A stretch of DNA of 64,000 bases from Fratercula arctica (Eukaryota; Chordata; Aves; Charadriiformes; Alcidae). Positions 37,891 through 53,016 of the stretch are shown here, piece after piece; positions within the stretch are counted from its first letter, which is position 1; each line of letters begins with the position of its first letter. Under the pieces are notes generated by a model that saw only the letters and a list, made by a program, of their open reading frames with translations, searched no databases and was not told the origin of the DNA. A program made the position numbers and the translations under genes. Location: the NCBI GenBank assembly GCA_947846985.1, contig CANTUZ010000008.1, positions 29,469,352 to 29,533,351 of the forward strand, in the 5' to 3' direction.

Positions 37891-39252
37891 AAAAAAACAT
37901 AACCCATTCCTTTATTTCATCTAGTCTCAGAGTCTGTCGTCCCATACATTACATCTGAATTGAAGTTAAGCACCGCAGTTTATCCTGTTCGTGCAGGAAT
38001 GGCTCAATGCACAAAGGGTCATGTAGCTCTACTGCCTTTTTCACACCCTGAGCTGAGCCCACTGGTGCTGCTGCACCAGCCGGCAGGGACAGATGCTGAA
38101 TGAGCAACCCTTCTGATAGAGCTCATGACAGCATTTTGCTCCTGGTCAAAACTTGCAATGAAAGGAGGTGGAGAGAAACAGGGGATCAATGAGGAATAGC
38201 TGTATAGCAGCAAGGACTCGCAGTCTGTGGCTTTTGGGCCTTGGGACCAGGAATTTGCCACCTGGGCTGTGTTTGGATTGGATGATGAGGCCCTGAGTTT
38301 GGACTCAGTCCCAACAGACCATCAGACGTGGATGATAATCCCAACAGATATGGAAAAAATGCTTTATCAAATTAGAGTAATTGGTATTGAATTAGAGTTT
38401 TTGTTTTAAAGTATTCATAATGGAGTATTTGTTTTTAACCTTCACTCTAACTCACAGAAGTGGCCAAAGAGCTTGTTCTCTTATAAAACTAACAGAAAAA
38501 AAGCAGAGAGTGTTTTTACAAACAAATACCTGATCTGAACAAAAGGAAATAAGGTACAAAAGGAATGAAGATACAAAAGACAAAGAAAAACAGAATAAAG
38601 GCTGTTATTCCTCTTTATCTTTTGTGAGTGTAGCCTATAGTTTATTATCTGCATGTCAGGGTCTTGTGCACCTCATGAAATTAAATGAAAATTGGTATAA
38701 TACAGTGAATGAATAACATAATAGCTTCACTTTCCTGTAGAGGTTCACGCATGTGCACGTACGTGTGTGCACTCACACACAGAGGAACCCTCATAGCGAA
38801 GGAGCAGAAGCAAGGGCTGGGAGTAGAACTGCTGCTGGGCAGGGCTCGTCTTTGTCCTCTTACCAGAATTCCAAGTTTTATTCACAATCTGATTCTTTGA
38901 GACACCCCTTTTTAATCCTACAATAGAAATCACAAGCTTGAAATTCTGGTACCCAAAGAAATGACGGAGATGGAACAGGGGCAGGTTTCAACAGAAAGGT
39001 AAGGTTCAATCAAAAGGCAGGCATGTTCTTTTCTAACCACCAGGAGTTTTGGCAGTTTAGCAAACATTTTAAGGAGCTATTACTAAAAGCAAGTGAAAAG
39101 TAAAAAGTAAACTACATCTTTAGAAACATTAGTATGACACCTGCCAGGCAGTACCTATCATCTAGATTATTAACAAAAAATTTGGTTTCAAAATTTTCAC
39201 CACTTTAAAAACTGTTTCCTCAGTCCAACTTTGATAACTAAAACTATCTATT

Positions 39253-39269
39253 AAAAAAAAAAAAAAAAA
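39253..39269. repeat. 17-nt poly-A run
   Basis: Seventeen A in a row in intergenic DNA; no retroposon body recognised beside it. Confidence 0.9.
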
Positions 39270-42200
39270 GGAGTCCAAATAATATTATGCAGCGGTGTAT
39301 TTCAGAGGTTAATTCCACTTTGTCTTCAGAATATTTGATGATCTGAGTTTCCTTTCAGTGTTAAGATACATGGGGTATCTCCCTATGGAAACAAATGAAA
39401 AATGAAGCACTGCCTAAATATTTCTTATGGGAGCACTGCCTATATAGCACTGATGAAGCCCTACATTTTACATCCCAATAAAAAGGAAATATTCTGGAGG
39501 AAGGTATTTTAGAGATTTCTCTTGACTCTGCCCTGGAATGTCTGTGTGTAGCAAAGCAAATGATTGCCCTGAAGGGATTTTCCCACTGCTCATAAAAAAT
39601 GTCACAGCCTAGCCTTGTCCCATCTGTACTGTGCTTTCTCAGGGCAACATCAGTGCAACCCATTTGGAGAAGCCTATGCTGTAAACAGTGATGTTTCAAA
39701 CATTACACGCAACAGTGGCGATTTATTTGCCATTTAAAATGTTAAGAAATGAATACATTAAAAGCAGAGCACAAAGTGGTGTTTCACCTGCAAAAAAGTA
39801 GCAGGGCCAGATTTGTGAAACAGCAGATTCAGATCCTGTCTTCATTTGAAGTGAAAGGTTGAAGAAAACAGAGAACTAACAGGAGAAATTATGCGTGTGC
39901 TTGCATATACCCACCTGGCCCATGCAGTCACTACTAGAATTGCAGCCAATAGCTCTGCCCTGCCTGGCCCACCTCATATCCTTACTGGATGTTGGGAGAT
40001 CTGAGATCTGGCACAAGAAGTACTTCTAGCAAGGGGGACCTAGCTCCAGGCACATTTTAATTCACCCATATGTGTGCCCCATGGTCCCTCTGTCACAAAA
40101 CCCACTGGTTATATAGAGTGTATGAGCAAAATAAGTTTGGGTCTGTGAAGTCTCTTCAATTCCAGCAAGTTAAGGCTTCTTCCTAGAACAGACTGTAAGA
40201 TATGGATGCAAATTTAGCATGTCTGAAAATGAGAAAACCCCCAAAGCTGTACAGCACTCTCAATGTGACATGAGAGGCCAAAATCCTCCCCAGGTGGGGA
40301 AATCTTGAAATGGGATATGGGAGCTCTTGCCCCGACAGAACCTTCCAAGTCAATCTATTGGCTAAAGTGTTCCACCTCCATATAACCTGCAAGGCAGCAT
40401 GGTTCCTTCCACCACAGTGTTTCACCAGCTCTGCATGCATCCTGGGCACACTGAAAAACACCATGGGACATGCAACTTTCTAACTGGTAATGGCACCAAC
40501 ACAACAAGCCAAACACGCCCACAGCTATCAGAGGAACAGTCTGCTAGAGCACAACCACTCTTCCAGTATTTGCAATTAAGCGCTTGTTACGACTGCATAG
40601 TGGCTGCCAGGAAGCCTTGAGATGTGGCAAGAACATGGCAGTAGTCATAGGTCAAAATACCTGTAAGGGAGATAATGAGGGATTCTTTGGTTTATACCCT
40701 TAGATTTATATCCTTTCGCTCCCTCCTTCCCATGCAAAATAATGCTGTCCAAGAATTTCCCCATAGTCATCCTTTCAGAGATTTCTACTGTACTTCTCTG
40801 AACATTTCCTCGTTGTTGTGTCCATTTAGATAAAAAATAGGTTAAATGGAATGTGACACACAAAACGAGCTTGTGCTTTTGTCAAACTAGAGATAAGCCT
40901 GTACTTTTTGCCCTGATTCACTCTTTCAACGTGCTTCTTGTTAGTAGGTAAATCAGTCCAGATTTGACTTGGGTCTGTGCAGATGTGAATCTGCAAGTTA
41001 AAACTTTTCAATTCAGCAATTTCTAAAACCTTGGAGAATGCAGAGACCATTATACACATCCTCTAATTCCTGGGGCCCTTTTTGCCTTGTCTGAAATCCC
41101 CATTTGTCTCTTACTTTCTGCACAAGAGGATAGTACTCCCTGTAGAAACAGAAAATAGGCAGAACTGGAAACAATGGATGCTGACAAGCACGCTATCATT
41201 ATAGGTATTTATGTGCTGAGTATCAAATTGATAGTACCTTCATTTGTAACTTTTGCTCATCTGTTCACTATTATTAAATGAGCTCAGAGACCAGAGGAGA
41301 TTTGAGAGTGACAGAGGGTAATTACACACTTTAGGAGAAGATATTTTTCATCATGGGTTTAGAACACAACAATCTATCAAAAAAAAACCATCAGAAAGAA
41401 CGTGGGTATTTCAATTCAGCTATTTTGCTGTCCTCAGAGAGCAGATCATTAAAAAATCTACTTTTCACTTTGATTGTAACTAAACATACAAATATTGCAA
41501 AAGCTACAAAAAGTTTTTCCCTTAAATATTTAACTCTGCTTAATGTAGATCTTTGAAAATCCTGTGTTTAAATAGCGAATTTGTGTTGTTGATCAACAAT
41601 CTTAAGATTTTTAATTTTGTTGAGTGATTTATGTGTTTACTTTCATAACATCCATCTGTACAGGAATTTGTCTAGTCCATCTGTAAAGTGGTTCTGGGTG
41701 TTTTATTTGATCTAGCATCAAAAAGCTAAATATTTTATAACACTGAAGTCAGCACTGGAAAACGGGTATATTGAGGATGAGCATCAGCAACAATGGATGA
41801 GAAAAGGTGTGGGGGAAGTCTACCAAGCTGTCCTATCCATATTACCACCTGAAATTACTAGCACCAGCTTAAAGAGGACAGTGTCAGAAAACTACTCCTT
41901 TAAGAAAAATGTAGCATATTGTTACTCCTGGTCCTGTGTAATGAGCTCCTCCAGTGGCAACTCACCTGTAGTTTGAAGTTTTGGTTTCACATGCTGAGCA
42001 ATGTTTTACTCTTTAAAGGAATCCTGTGGTTCCGTACCGCCATAGAGAGGTAGCATCATCTGGCTATTGCTTTTCCATACAGAGATTCAAGTCATTTGTC
42101 TATTCCTTCTCACACCATGCCTGCAGCCTAGCCAAAACTCGAAGGTACCCAGAAAGCACAGAAGTCCCCAGCCAAGGGCAATTTCACTTTATGTTTTTTG

Positions 42201-45200
42201 CTACCCTGATCAAAAGCTTATTGCTTTTGTCTCAGTGTAGGATGAGTCTGCGAAAGCAACACACTACAGAACTACAGCCTGAAAAATACCAACCTTTGCC
42301 TCACAACGTTAGGAAAAAAGAAAGCAGATGCAACAGCAACATAGACTTCCTAAGCTGATTCAACCAGGACATAAGCAACCCCAGATGACTGTCATTTTAT
42401 AACCCCCCAATTACCACAGACATTCTCTTCTCCGCAAACCTTCACCACCTCCATTCCATATCATGCAGCACTGTGCTGCTAAGGCTCTGCCACAAGCAGC
42501 AGTCTTGATGTGGTACCAATGACCACAAGAAGACAGTATTCGTTTGCCTGCCAAAGATATTTAGCACCTGTCATTTGGAATACTTTCTCAATTTGTGCAG
42601 GGTCTAATGAGCTAATGCCATGATTTGAATTCAAGGAATAATCAGAACCATATTTCAGATAATCATTTTTTCAGCCACAAAACCTTTCTCCAACTGTTTC
42701 TGAAGCAGACATGAAAAACTGAATATTTCCAAAAGGGAAGGGACTTCTGGGAAGACTTGTGATCAGTGTGTGTAGGGGGTACTTGTACATGAGTTCACTG
42801 TATGGTCCCATTTCAGAGTGAGGCCCAAAAGGACTACGTTTTCAGTCTTTTCCTGCTTATTGCTAATCCACTGCAAATGGAATAGTTCATCTTTTCCTAT
42901 CTCCTCATCTTCAGAACTCTCTAGCCCAACCTGATACTGGTGGCAAACTAACTTAATAAGATGGTGTATAAGTATTTCTGGATCAAGATAAAGTAAAACA
43001 TTAAAAGCATTTATTGTGTTGAAATTTTCTATGCCAATTTTCTGCTAAGAAAGAGAGATTCAAAAGGTCAGGGCTTTTGCAGTACAGAGTTAGTGGTATA
43101 TTAGTTACAGTAATTCAGCCTGAAAATTCCAGGAGAAACAAACACAATGGAATGCCATGAATTACAGGAGGAGACCACAGCTTTAATCAGCTCCTGGGAA
43201 AAGAGAAACATGCATTTGGTTATTGACAGTTGATAAACTGAATTATGAGGTTTGAAGAAACTAGGACAAAGGAGTTCTAGGATTTTTTTCTTTAAGTAAA
43301 TAAGCTTTTGTTTTCTTACTTTTTTTCTTCCTGATTACAGAGACTTCTTTTTCTCCTGTTTATCATACAGATATACTTTCAAAACTGTTAACCACTGTTC
43401 TTGGCATTCAGGTTTTTCAGACCCTCACTAGACTGTAAAGGATGGGAAGAGTATCTCTCTAAGTGATGTCTTGAAATAAAATCCAGGAAGTAGAGGAGAT
43501 TCTGAGAGGGGTGTGACTGATTCTGTATAGTGAAAATGTACTGATTACACAAAGCTCTTAAAATACAAAATTGAAAGTCTGACTGAAGCTTTTAAAAGAA
43601 AACACAATCAAGCCTTCTAAATCAGCTTACTGTGCCTCTTTTCAGGAGCCACCGGTTTCCACAAGTCCATCATTGGGGAGCTTGCCATTGAATTTTCCTC
43701 TGTGTACAAAATTCTGCTCCAACATTTAAGTCTTTATTCAAAAACAAAGATCAGCCATGACAGTGTATTCCCATTCCTCCTCTTTCTCCACATCATCGTT
43801 AACATAACCATATTAAGCAAACACAAAGTAATCACTGAAAACACAAGCAATGCATTAATTAATGTAGTATTTGAGTTTGCATAGAGCCTGAAATACAAGT
43901 TTGGAGGTGTATAAAGTGCCCCATTCATTTCCAAGGTTTGATTACTCTACAAATGTAAAGCTAGCATGTTGATCTTGCATTGAATTGCTTCTGCTGATAT
44001 CGGAGAATTTCGCAACATTGAACAACCTCTTATGACTGTCCAGGCTGAAATACGAGTGGTCTAAAGAGAGAGAGCATCCAAACCCAACCTTATTTATAGG
44101 TGGAGTTTTTTTTTTTAAAAAAAATCTCATTATTTTCAAGCCAATCTAGTGATTTTTTTTTTTTCTTTTTGAGTTTGGCTAGTATTCCCAAATGTTTCAT
44201 CAACATTTTCTGCCTTGGCCAGAAGCATTAGAAACACACACACAATACCAGAAGACAAGTGTGTGAATGCCAGAAAATGAAACAAATAAGAAACTATGGC
44301 CAAATTCAGAAACAGCACAAAGACATGAAATGAGGAAAACAAGTCAGTTTGACCATCTTTTGTTGGTATTATCTTATAGTAATTAATACCATAGGACAGG
44401 CATTTTTGTTTTGAGTAAGATTTCTTTAGTCGACATCGCCTTGCAAAATATCAGCATATGACAGCTATCAGGTTTTCTCCCCTTTAAGTAATGCTGCCAC
44501 AATTTCCTATCAAGTAATTGCCCTCACAAGCAGGTACCAGAATAACACGGGACAAAGAGTTTTGCTGTGTTCCTTTGTAAGACATTTGAGTCAGAGGTTA
44601 AAGAAATCACTGCTCCAGAGGCTCTTAAACATGTCATTGTCATAATATAAAAACTGACTTACTAACTTAGATTATTTGGAGAGTTAAGTGCTTGTGTTAT
44701 TGCAAATTAAACTAATTAGTATCATTTCCTGACAGCTGCAGTGAGCGATAGCAATTCCATGATTTTTTCTTCAGCCGCTCATGTGGGATGAAGAGAAGAG
44801 TGGAGACAGCTTTGTGATTTAATGGAATGGGATCAGTTTATCATCATAAGGGCACATCGTTGCATTCTTAGCACAGCTCTGCTGCTTCCTCTGCTCCCTC
44901 CCAGTTCATCAGCTATTATTGCACTATTAACTTATTACATGGAAGCTGGGGTAGACAGATGGAAGTTGCTGGGAACTTTGCAAATAGCCAGACAAAAAAC
45001 TGCGCTGGAATTTGCTCGCAGTACTTCCCCCTTTTGGAACTGTCATAGATTATATTCACCATCCTTTTAACAAAAATTGTAGCTGCCAGTAGAAGATAGA
45101 AGAACTCATTTCAATACCACAACTGGTTTAATTGTTATAAAGGCAGATTCGCAAACTAGTGCTGATTGGAGTCTCCAGCTTATATGAATAATTGCATAAA

Positions 45201-48200
45201 AGGGAAAGTTACAGTATGTAATTGGCAGGCATTTAGCAAATCACTCACATTTATCGTATGTGGAAAATGTGTACCAATTGTGGTGGTAAAACCGTTGCAC
45301 TTACTTCTACCCAGAATTTCCATAAGATTACGTGAGGAACAATAGCAGACAGTCCCAACAAACTCTTACAAAATGTCATACTGAAAACTAAAGGTAATTT
45401 GATCAGTAAGGAAAAGTCTAAGATTTCTTAAGATGAGCCAGAATGAAATAAAACTCTTGTCCATCTCCCACTTCACAGAAGCCCACACAAATGGATGAAA
45501 TTACTCTGAATTCAATTATTCTGGAATTCTAACTTTCTAGAGACCATTGGGTCGTGCTTGAACTTTTTCATTAGATCGCTTTGGTCAGATTCGTGCTCTA
45601 CTTATATTACTAAACTGGCTCCAAAGGTTTGGTCTGTCTTGGAGTCATTGGAATAGACTGTAGCTTTGTGGTTCACAGACTGGATTAATGCTTTCAGCTA
45701 CTAATTAATTGCTGATCACCAGCATGGAACTTGAATTATCTTTAATCATATTAAAATATGGGGTTTTGTTCCCCTCCTCCATGAATCATTTAGCTTAGAA
45801 AGTCTTGATGGAAAGAAATGCATATTTTTGAGACAATACAATACTTTAGTAAAAAGCTAAAAGAGTTGGGAAAATGAATCCTCTTCCTCATTGCTGAGCA
45901 GAAACTAATGTATAATGCTATCTATCTAATGTCTCAGTATGGTCCCTGTTAGCACAGAGTCTGAGTACCTTCCACTTTTTATGCATTTATTTTCAGAACA
46001 CCCCACAAAATGGGGAATTTCTATGGTTTCTAATGATCACTTGTCAAAAGAAGAAGTAAAGAACAAAAAGACTGAGAATTCCTCAAGGCAGCACTGGAAA
46101 TGTGTGATGAAACAGGGAATTAGAACTGCTTCCTCCATATGCCAGATTTGTATCTGTAACCACATCTTTTTTTCACATCTGTAATCAAGATGGCAGTAAC
46201 AGACCAAGACCATCAAGGGAGAACTAACCATGGTTCCATCTTCCATCCCCTGGTTTCTAGTTTCAGGGACCTTACACATTCTGAACCAGCAAGCATCCTC
46301 CATGGCCAGGTAGGAAACATCTCTTTCTGAGCATCTTAACCTTCACAGTCATTGTTTTTCCAGTAGGATTCATTCCCATCACTTGTTTTTTTCCTTATGT
46401 TTTACCAGGGTAAAAGTCTACATTAAATCTGAGCCAATTTAGCTGCTCTCTGCTGCTGAAAAGGAAAGACGCTGCTCCTCCTACACCTGACTCCTCTCTG
46501 CCACTGCTCTTGATCACAAAGCCTTCTCTTCTTCTGGGCCAAGCACCCTTTGGTGGACTCCATGGTGAGTTCATTCAACTGGCTGACTTGGCAGAAAACT
46601 ATTTGCCTTTTTTTTTTTTCCTTCACAAAATGCATTCCCAATTACTCTGTCACACAATCCAACCCTTCACTTGAGACAGTATGTTCATTGCCATGAGATC
46701 TAATGCCTTGGAGTCTCCAAGAAGTTGAACAGTTGGTGAATACCTTTGAGCTACTCTGTGTTTCAAGTCCTGCTCTGCTGACCTCTGAAATGGTCCCAGT
46801 GCAATTTAGAGAGCAGATTCAGCAATACTGGCCAGCACACAAATAAACCACAGAGGAATCAAAATCACTTATAACTCTGCCCAGCAGAGTGTCAGGGGAC
46901 TCAGCCAGTTCTTTCTTGATTCATTTTTTTTTCTCTAAGTGGAAATTCTCCCCACAGTGTGCAAAACACATCACATCTTTCAGAAACACCTTGCCTGGCT
47001 TTGAGTTTACCTTTGAACTGGCATTCTTAAGTTTATCACAGGTCATTTGGAAATGGATCAGTTTGGGTCCAAAAAATGTGAACATGCCCAGGATAGCACT
47101 AGGTTTCACAAATGCCTGTTTGTATTAAAATGTAAAAAACACACTCAAAAGCTGAACTCCCATTACTGTTGTCTAACTGCCCAGATCTAAACAAAAACTT
47201 GAGGCAGGAGAGGGGAAGGAAAGAATTAATCTTTTGACATTTACACTTTGCCCCCTACCTTGGTCCAAGACATAATTTCCAGAATGGTGTAGCCACTTTT
47301 TCCATACTGCCAGCATCAAACTAATCTGCTTTCCTTAATTTTAGCATTAGAATCAATTTCATTTCTTTTCCAAATACATTACACTTGCATTAATCACGTG
47401 GCAATGTTATGAGCTACTTCACACTGTTCTTTCCCTTTCTTTGTATGTACACAACACAAAGGTTTGTGGATTTCAGCTTCCATGCCCTGCTGCTCCCCAC
47501 TTTTCCACTTCCACCAGCAGCCAGGTTTGTGGAGATGCACAACTGGAAGGAATGATGCAGGCTCTGGGGTAACTCCTGCAATAGCTCTGCCTGTCCCTGA
47601 ACTTTTGATGCTTTTATGCAAGTCCAAATATAACTGAATCTCTAGAACTTGATGTCAATTATTCCTAAGGGTCCCTCTCAGTTTAGGTTCCTCTGACTAT
47701 TCAGGAGGCAATTCCTCCACAATCTTTGATACACCTGAGTAATTCAAGTATCAGTCTGGATCCAAAATACACATGACGAGCTTGTACCAGACTAAAATAC
47801 CAAATCAGAATCTTTTTCCTGAAGTCAGATTTCATGGTATCATCAGCTAGGCCACTCCAGTATGTGAGGGAGACCCTCCCACTCCCATTCATTTTCTTAG
47901 TCATATATTAGAGGTTATGACGTAAAACAAAAAGAAGAAATATATCTTGCAGGGAAATTCCCCTTGAAAGAGAAGAAGCTTATGCTGTTACACCAGATCT
48001 TAATATGTAGATGGCTCCACTAAAAATTTTCTTGGGCAATAGAAACCTTTGTGTGGCCTTAATGACAGGACTGATTAAGAATATCAGTTACTTTCATCTG
48101 AAGAGCTTCATTAGGATTAAAAAAAACAATAAACAGTAACAGTAATTTTTTCTAAGATAGTACAGTTCTTCTCTCTGCATAAACTGCTACAGCATAGCTT

Positions 48201-51200
48201 GAAAAATGCCTGCTTTTTCCTTCAAGGGTTAAGGAATTGGTTCAATTAAGGCAAAAGTACTTTAGATAGAACAGCTATACCTACCATGGACCTCAAAAAT
48301 GAGAGGACATCCTTGAAATGTTTCTTAATGCAGCTCTGATGCTATTTCGTAATCTCTGTTGCTTTATAAGAGGCATTTGGTCAGAGGCACATGGTAGGCT
48401 AAGGCAAATAACAGGCTGTAGTTATTGCTACTAGGACTAATATGTACACTTTTCAGATACACCAAATGGGAGAGGTTCTGCATTTTCAAATTTACATTTG
48501 TCTAACTGAGTGGACCAGCTATGAAGAATAGAAATAATCAGCACATTCTAGACATATTTTACGTTAATTATTTTAAGTGAATATTCAAGGTCTTTAGGTA
48601 ATTCCTTCTTAAGAAAAACAGTATGTCTCAAAAAGAGATGATATAAAACACACAGCATTAGAATGGATTGTATATTGTCATCTAACAAAGCTCCTTCACT
48701 GTGAAGCCCTTGCTCAATTTGTCAGCCAGAACAAAACCTATCTTATCACCCAAGCAACCAGAAACAATACCCAGCCTTGGACAAACCAGAGGTTTAACAT
48801 TAAAGATGGGTGAACCTCTCTTAGTTTGTGATTTTGGGAAATTCTTAAGACTTATTTTGCAAGGCTGACCCAACTAAATGGGAGTGTGATTTTCTTTTCC
48901 TGTGTTTTAACAGCTATGCACTGCAGGCCTTTTTTCCTCCTTAAAAAGCGTACTTGAATACCTACATCAGAACTTCCCTCTGTGAGACACACCATGAAAG
49001 CAGAAAGGAGAGTACCTTATATCCTCTAGGACAATATCCATTAGGGACTACCCTTCATGCCTGCTCCTTTTCCCACATCAGTTTTCCTGTTCTGGCTCTT
49101 CTCTGACCCTTTATCTCCACACTTACTGTCTCATGATGCTCTCCTCCTTCCATTCTCTACTTCACTGTTCTTAACAGACCGTTTTCCATTTTTTGCCAAT
49201 ATGTGTGTCTTAAAAAGTAAACCCAAAAGTATGTAAGAACAAACTAGTTCTAGAATCATCCATGTGCAAGCAAGTCTGGATTTTAACTGAAGGAATTTGC
49301 ATTCATTGTCTCCAGTAATGTGATTCTATTTTAATTTTCCTATCATCAAACTTTACTCAAGGTGAAGTGACACATCCCTGCAAAAATTATTAAGGCAATC
49401 AGTAACAGGAACTTTGCCCCACAAGCTTTCTTATGAATGAAACAGTGACAACAGTTGTGAAGTTTGAGCAAGACCCTCCTCCTGTAGGCAAAGCCTGCAC
49501 TACTCTGGCATTTTTCTTTCTGTCTCCTCACAGGTCCTCAGAACTGTGCCTGTGTGTCCAATTGGTTTTAGTGGTCTACTAACTCATGAGAAGTTTGCTA
49601 CTGGGGCCAATCAAGGTGACTTTTAATGTGACCAGTAAACACACCTCAGTGTTTCCAGACAGCAGATACGAAGTTAACACCAAAATCAACCAAGTAATTT
49701 GCTGATACAAACTTGGTACAGTACTTTTAAAATGTATCCTATAAGCAGGAGTAGTCTGATTTTAATTTAAATCCAACTTGTAAAAATACATTTTTTATGA
49801 ACTATAGCTCATATAATTCTAGATGTCTTAAATTATTATAAGCTTTAGAAAACAAGTAATATTTCAACATGATACATCATGGAAAAGCACTCAGTGAGGG
49901 TCTCTAGCTTTCAAAACTGACTAGTGATTTTGAGTATCTGATCTATCTGAAAGGACACTGATTTTAGTAAGTTCTAGTATCCATCATCGGAGAGGCAAGC
50001 TTGCTTAAGACATCTCAAGACTGTCTTTTGCAATCTGATTTCCAAAAGTTCTCGAAGATTAGTGACGTGATATTCTAGATGGAGACAGGCACTAAAAACA
50101 TACAATAATTACCTTGAGATCACCAGTTCCCAAGAATATTTAGACAGAGCAATCCTTCATAGGCTTCTTGAGGGGCATAATCTCAGGACTGTAGTCTCAA
50201 AATGATTGAAGCAGCAAGATCCGTTGAACACAATGTTTCTTTATGGATTGGAAAAAATAAACAGAATTGGGTTTCCTTACCAGAAGCACATTGCCATTTC
50301 TGTATTATAAGATAAATTAAACTAAAGAAGTCAGCTATTGACTTCTCAGGTTACAAGGGTTACCACAATAACAAAACAAAGCTCACATTGCTGATCTATT
50401 CCAGGGGTTATGGCCAGTCCTGTCTGGAACGATAGCCGCAGCAGAACCCACACAGTGCAGCAGGGATGTGCTTCTTAAAAAAATATTGCTCTGCAGAGCT
50501 TGCTGTGATCCAGTGGCAGACATCCCTGAGACATATAGTTCCCTCATGACAAATATTGTCTACTACTCAATTAACACATCTTTAAACTGAGAAGACAGGC
50601 TCTTGGCAAGAGGCATTTGCATTGTGCACTTAAACAGTTAAAGTAGTTGCTTGCCTTCTTACAGAAAAATACTCAGTGGTAGAAGTGTCTACCCATCCCA
50701 GCTGACAGCTTCTCTACACCAGGGTGCTACTCAAGCACCGAATGCTCCATACCAGTACGGAATAGAACTTGCAGTGGCCTGACACAATTGTGTACAAGTT
50801 TGCACTGCTGCACTAGTGGACATGAAGAGTTGCAAAGCTGCATGCTGTCACCTGTAGACAATGCCATCCATCTACTCTTCCTCAGCTTTCCTACCAGCAG
50901 CCAACACTGTGCCTTCAGAGTTACACAGGACTTTGCCACAGACCCTTCCTCTGACCTGAGTGAAGAGCTTGTGTCAAAAGCTCATCTAACACAGCGAGCC
51001 TGGTGCTCCTCGCTTTTACTTTCAACTTCAGAGCACCACATCATCACAACAGCTTAAAGCAGGACCGCAAGCACACACTAAAAATGCAGGTCAACATTCA
51101 AGAAAAGGAAGAAAGGAAAAAAATCAAGTCACAATAGTGAAGCTGCTGCCTGTTAGTCATCCCAGTCAGTAATTTAGAAACAATAAGAAAACAGCTGGCC

Positions 51201-53016
51201 AGAGAATTGCAGTGTGGTTGTCTGATCCTCAGTGAGCATCCCAGGGCCAAAGGCTCTCTTACCATCTGACAAAGCCTTCAGAATCCCTTCTAGGAAACAG
51301 TATTTCTGTGACACAAACCTTCCTTTCTGAAAGACCTTCATTTAACATCCTTGATTCCAGTCAAGAATAAGTCTTTCTCATTCATTTCTTATTCCTTATG
51401 TTTTCCTTAATAAGCGGGAATTGCTTTTACTTCTTTGATGGTGAACACCATGAAGTAGGCAAGCCTCAGCCCTAACATAGTCTGTGGCCTTCATGAAATG
51501 CCATCAGTGGCTCCCAGGGAGGTCATTCCCACCACTGCAGCACAGACAAGTCAGTTTGGCAGCAACAGACTGGTTTCATTCAGACATGGCAGGTATGCAA
51601 ACTAATCCCCAAGCTCTACAACCTTAGATTCAGTATTTTACACCTTTTATTCAGACACAGGATAAGGAGCCACTCCTGCATACACCTTTTCAAACCCATA
51701 GTCATGTGCTCTCTCCCCTCCAACTTTCTTTCTCTCTCCTGCCTCAGGCAGGAGCTGATGATGTACCAAAGCCAGTCTCCTCCCCTGGCCACCTCCTTTT
51801 TTACCTCTTCTCCATCACCACAGGACTGCTAACAGCAAACAGCCTTCCAGGCTAGGCTGCAATGCGGTCTTCAACACTTTTCTCCACTGTGAAACCAAAC
51901 ACTTTAAGAGGCTGAGGCACTTGCTGTGGATGTAGAACTACAGATGAATGTGACCTTTGATCTGTCACACCTCCTCTTACCTATATTTGCATCTGCTTCC
52001 TATTAGATTGTGTCCTATTTTATCTTAACTAGATATCCACTTCTTAAAGCTTCTAAAACATTTCATTGCTAGCTAACTTGCATCTTGTTAATATAAACAA
52101 ACTAAATGGATTACTAAAATCTACACCCTCCTAATCTCTAGATTCAAATCATTTGGCTTGTGTTTAGAACATAAAAGGGCATGTACAGTGGAGACCTTAG
52201 TTCCTTGTGCCAAGTACGCTCCCCTCTAACACAGTGATGTGAACCTGTATTCATCTGTTGCATTAGGACTAAAGACTATAAATATAAAACCTCTGGACTT
52301 GACAGCAATGTCTGCTTTTGCTTAAACAGTAGACATGAGTTTTTGAAGGCAGGAGATCAAGTGTTACCACCATTATCAGTGAGTACGGGTGTATTTCGAA
52401 AAATGTTAGTCATTTATTTAGGCACACAAACCCAGAAGGGCTTCTACTCATAGGCAAATAACTCTTCTGTGTTCTTGCCACAGGAACTTTTTCTACTTTG
52501 TTAACCCATGTGGCTCTTTGCTTTAACTAGTCACTATCAAGTCAAATGCAATAATTTCTATAGTACTTCCAAACAAAGTGTTTTGTTCAAAAACTCTAAA
52601 AAAATTACATATACTACTTAATTTAGAAAATTTGGGTTTGCATACATATTATTCTTATACGTACTACTTTTGGAATGAGAATCCTTCTGCACAGAAACTA
52701 CTTTTCTATGCTACAGTTGGTCAAAAATCCAGATAATAAAAAATTCTGATGTTCCAACAAACTCAATCAAGCAGAACAATTTTAAATTCTATTCTAATTC
52801 TAAAAAATTCTCTAACCAATCTTCACTCTGGAGAAAATACAAATTTCTACCAATATCTTTCTTTTAAGGATCTATAAACTTAAATATCGGAGTTAAAAAG
52901 ATTCACAAAGAACAGATTTCTTCTAGATTTCTGTGACTGATTCTCTACCTGCTAGCTACTGAATTTCCTCATTTATAGAGCTCAAGGTTTTCAGATCAGG
53001 TGGCTATTTTGTTTCG

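Larger units (their letters stand above)
32069..53016. other. intergenic DNA, no gene seen
   Basis: About 21 kb of AT-rich sequence with no coding exon I can support. It contains an A-rich tract at 35.40-35.47 kb, a short hairpin at 37.87 kb, a 17-A run at 39253-39269 and two homeodomain-motif-rich stretches near 44.7-45.2 and 45.65-45.75 kb. In vertebrates SATB2 is flanked upstream by a gene-poor interval, and this fits that picture. Confidence 0.6.
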
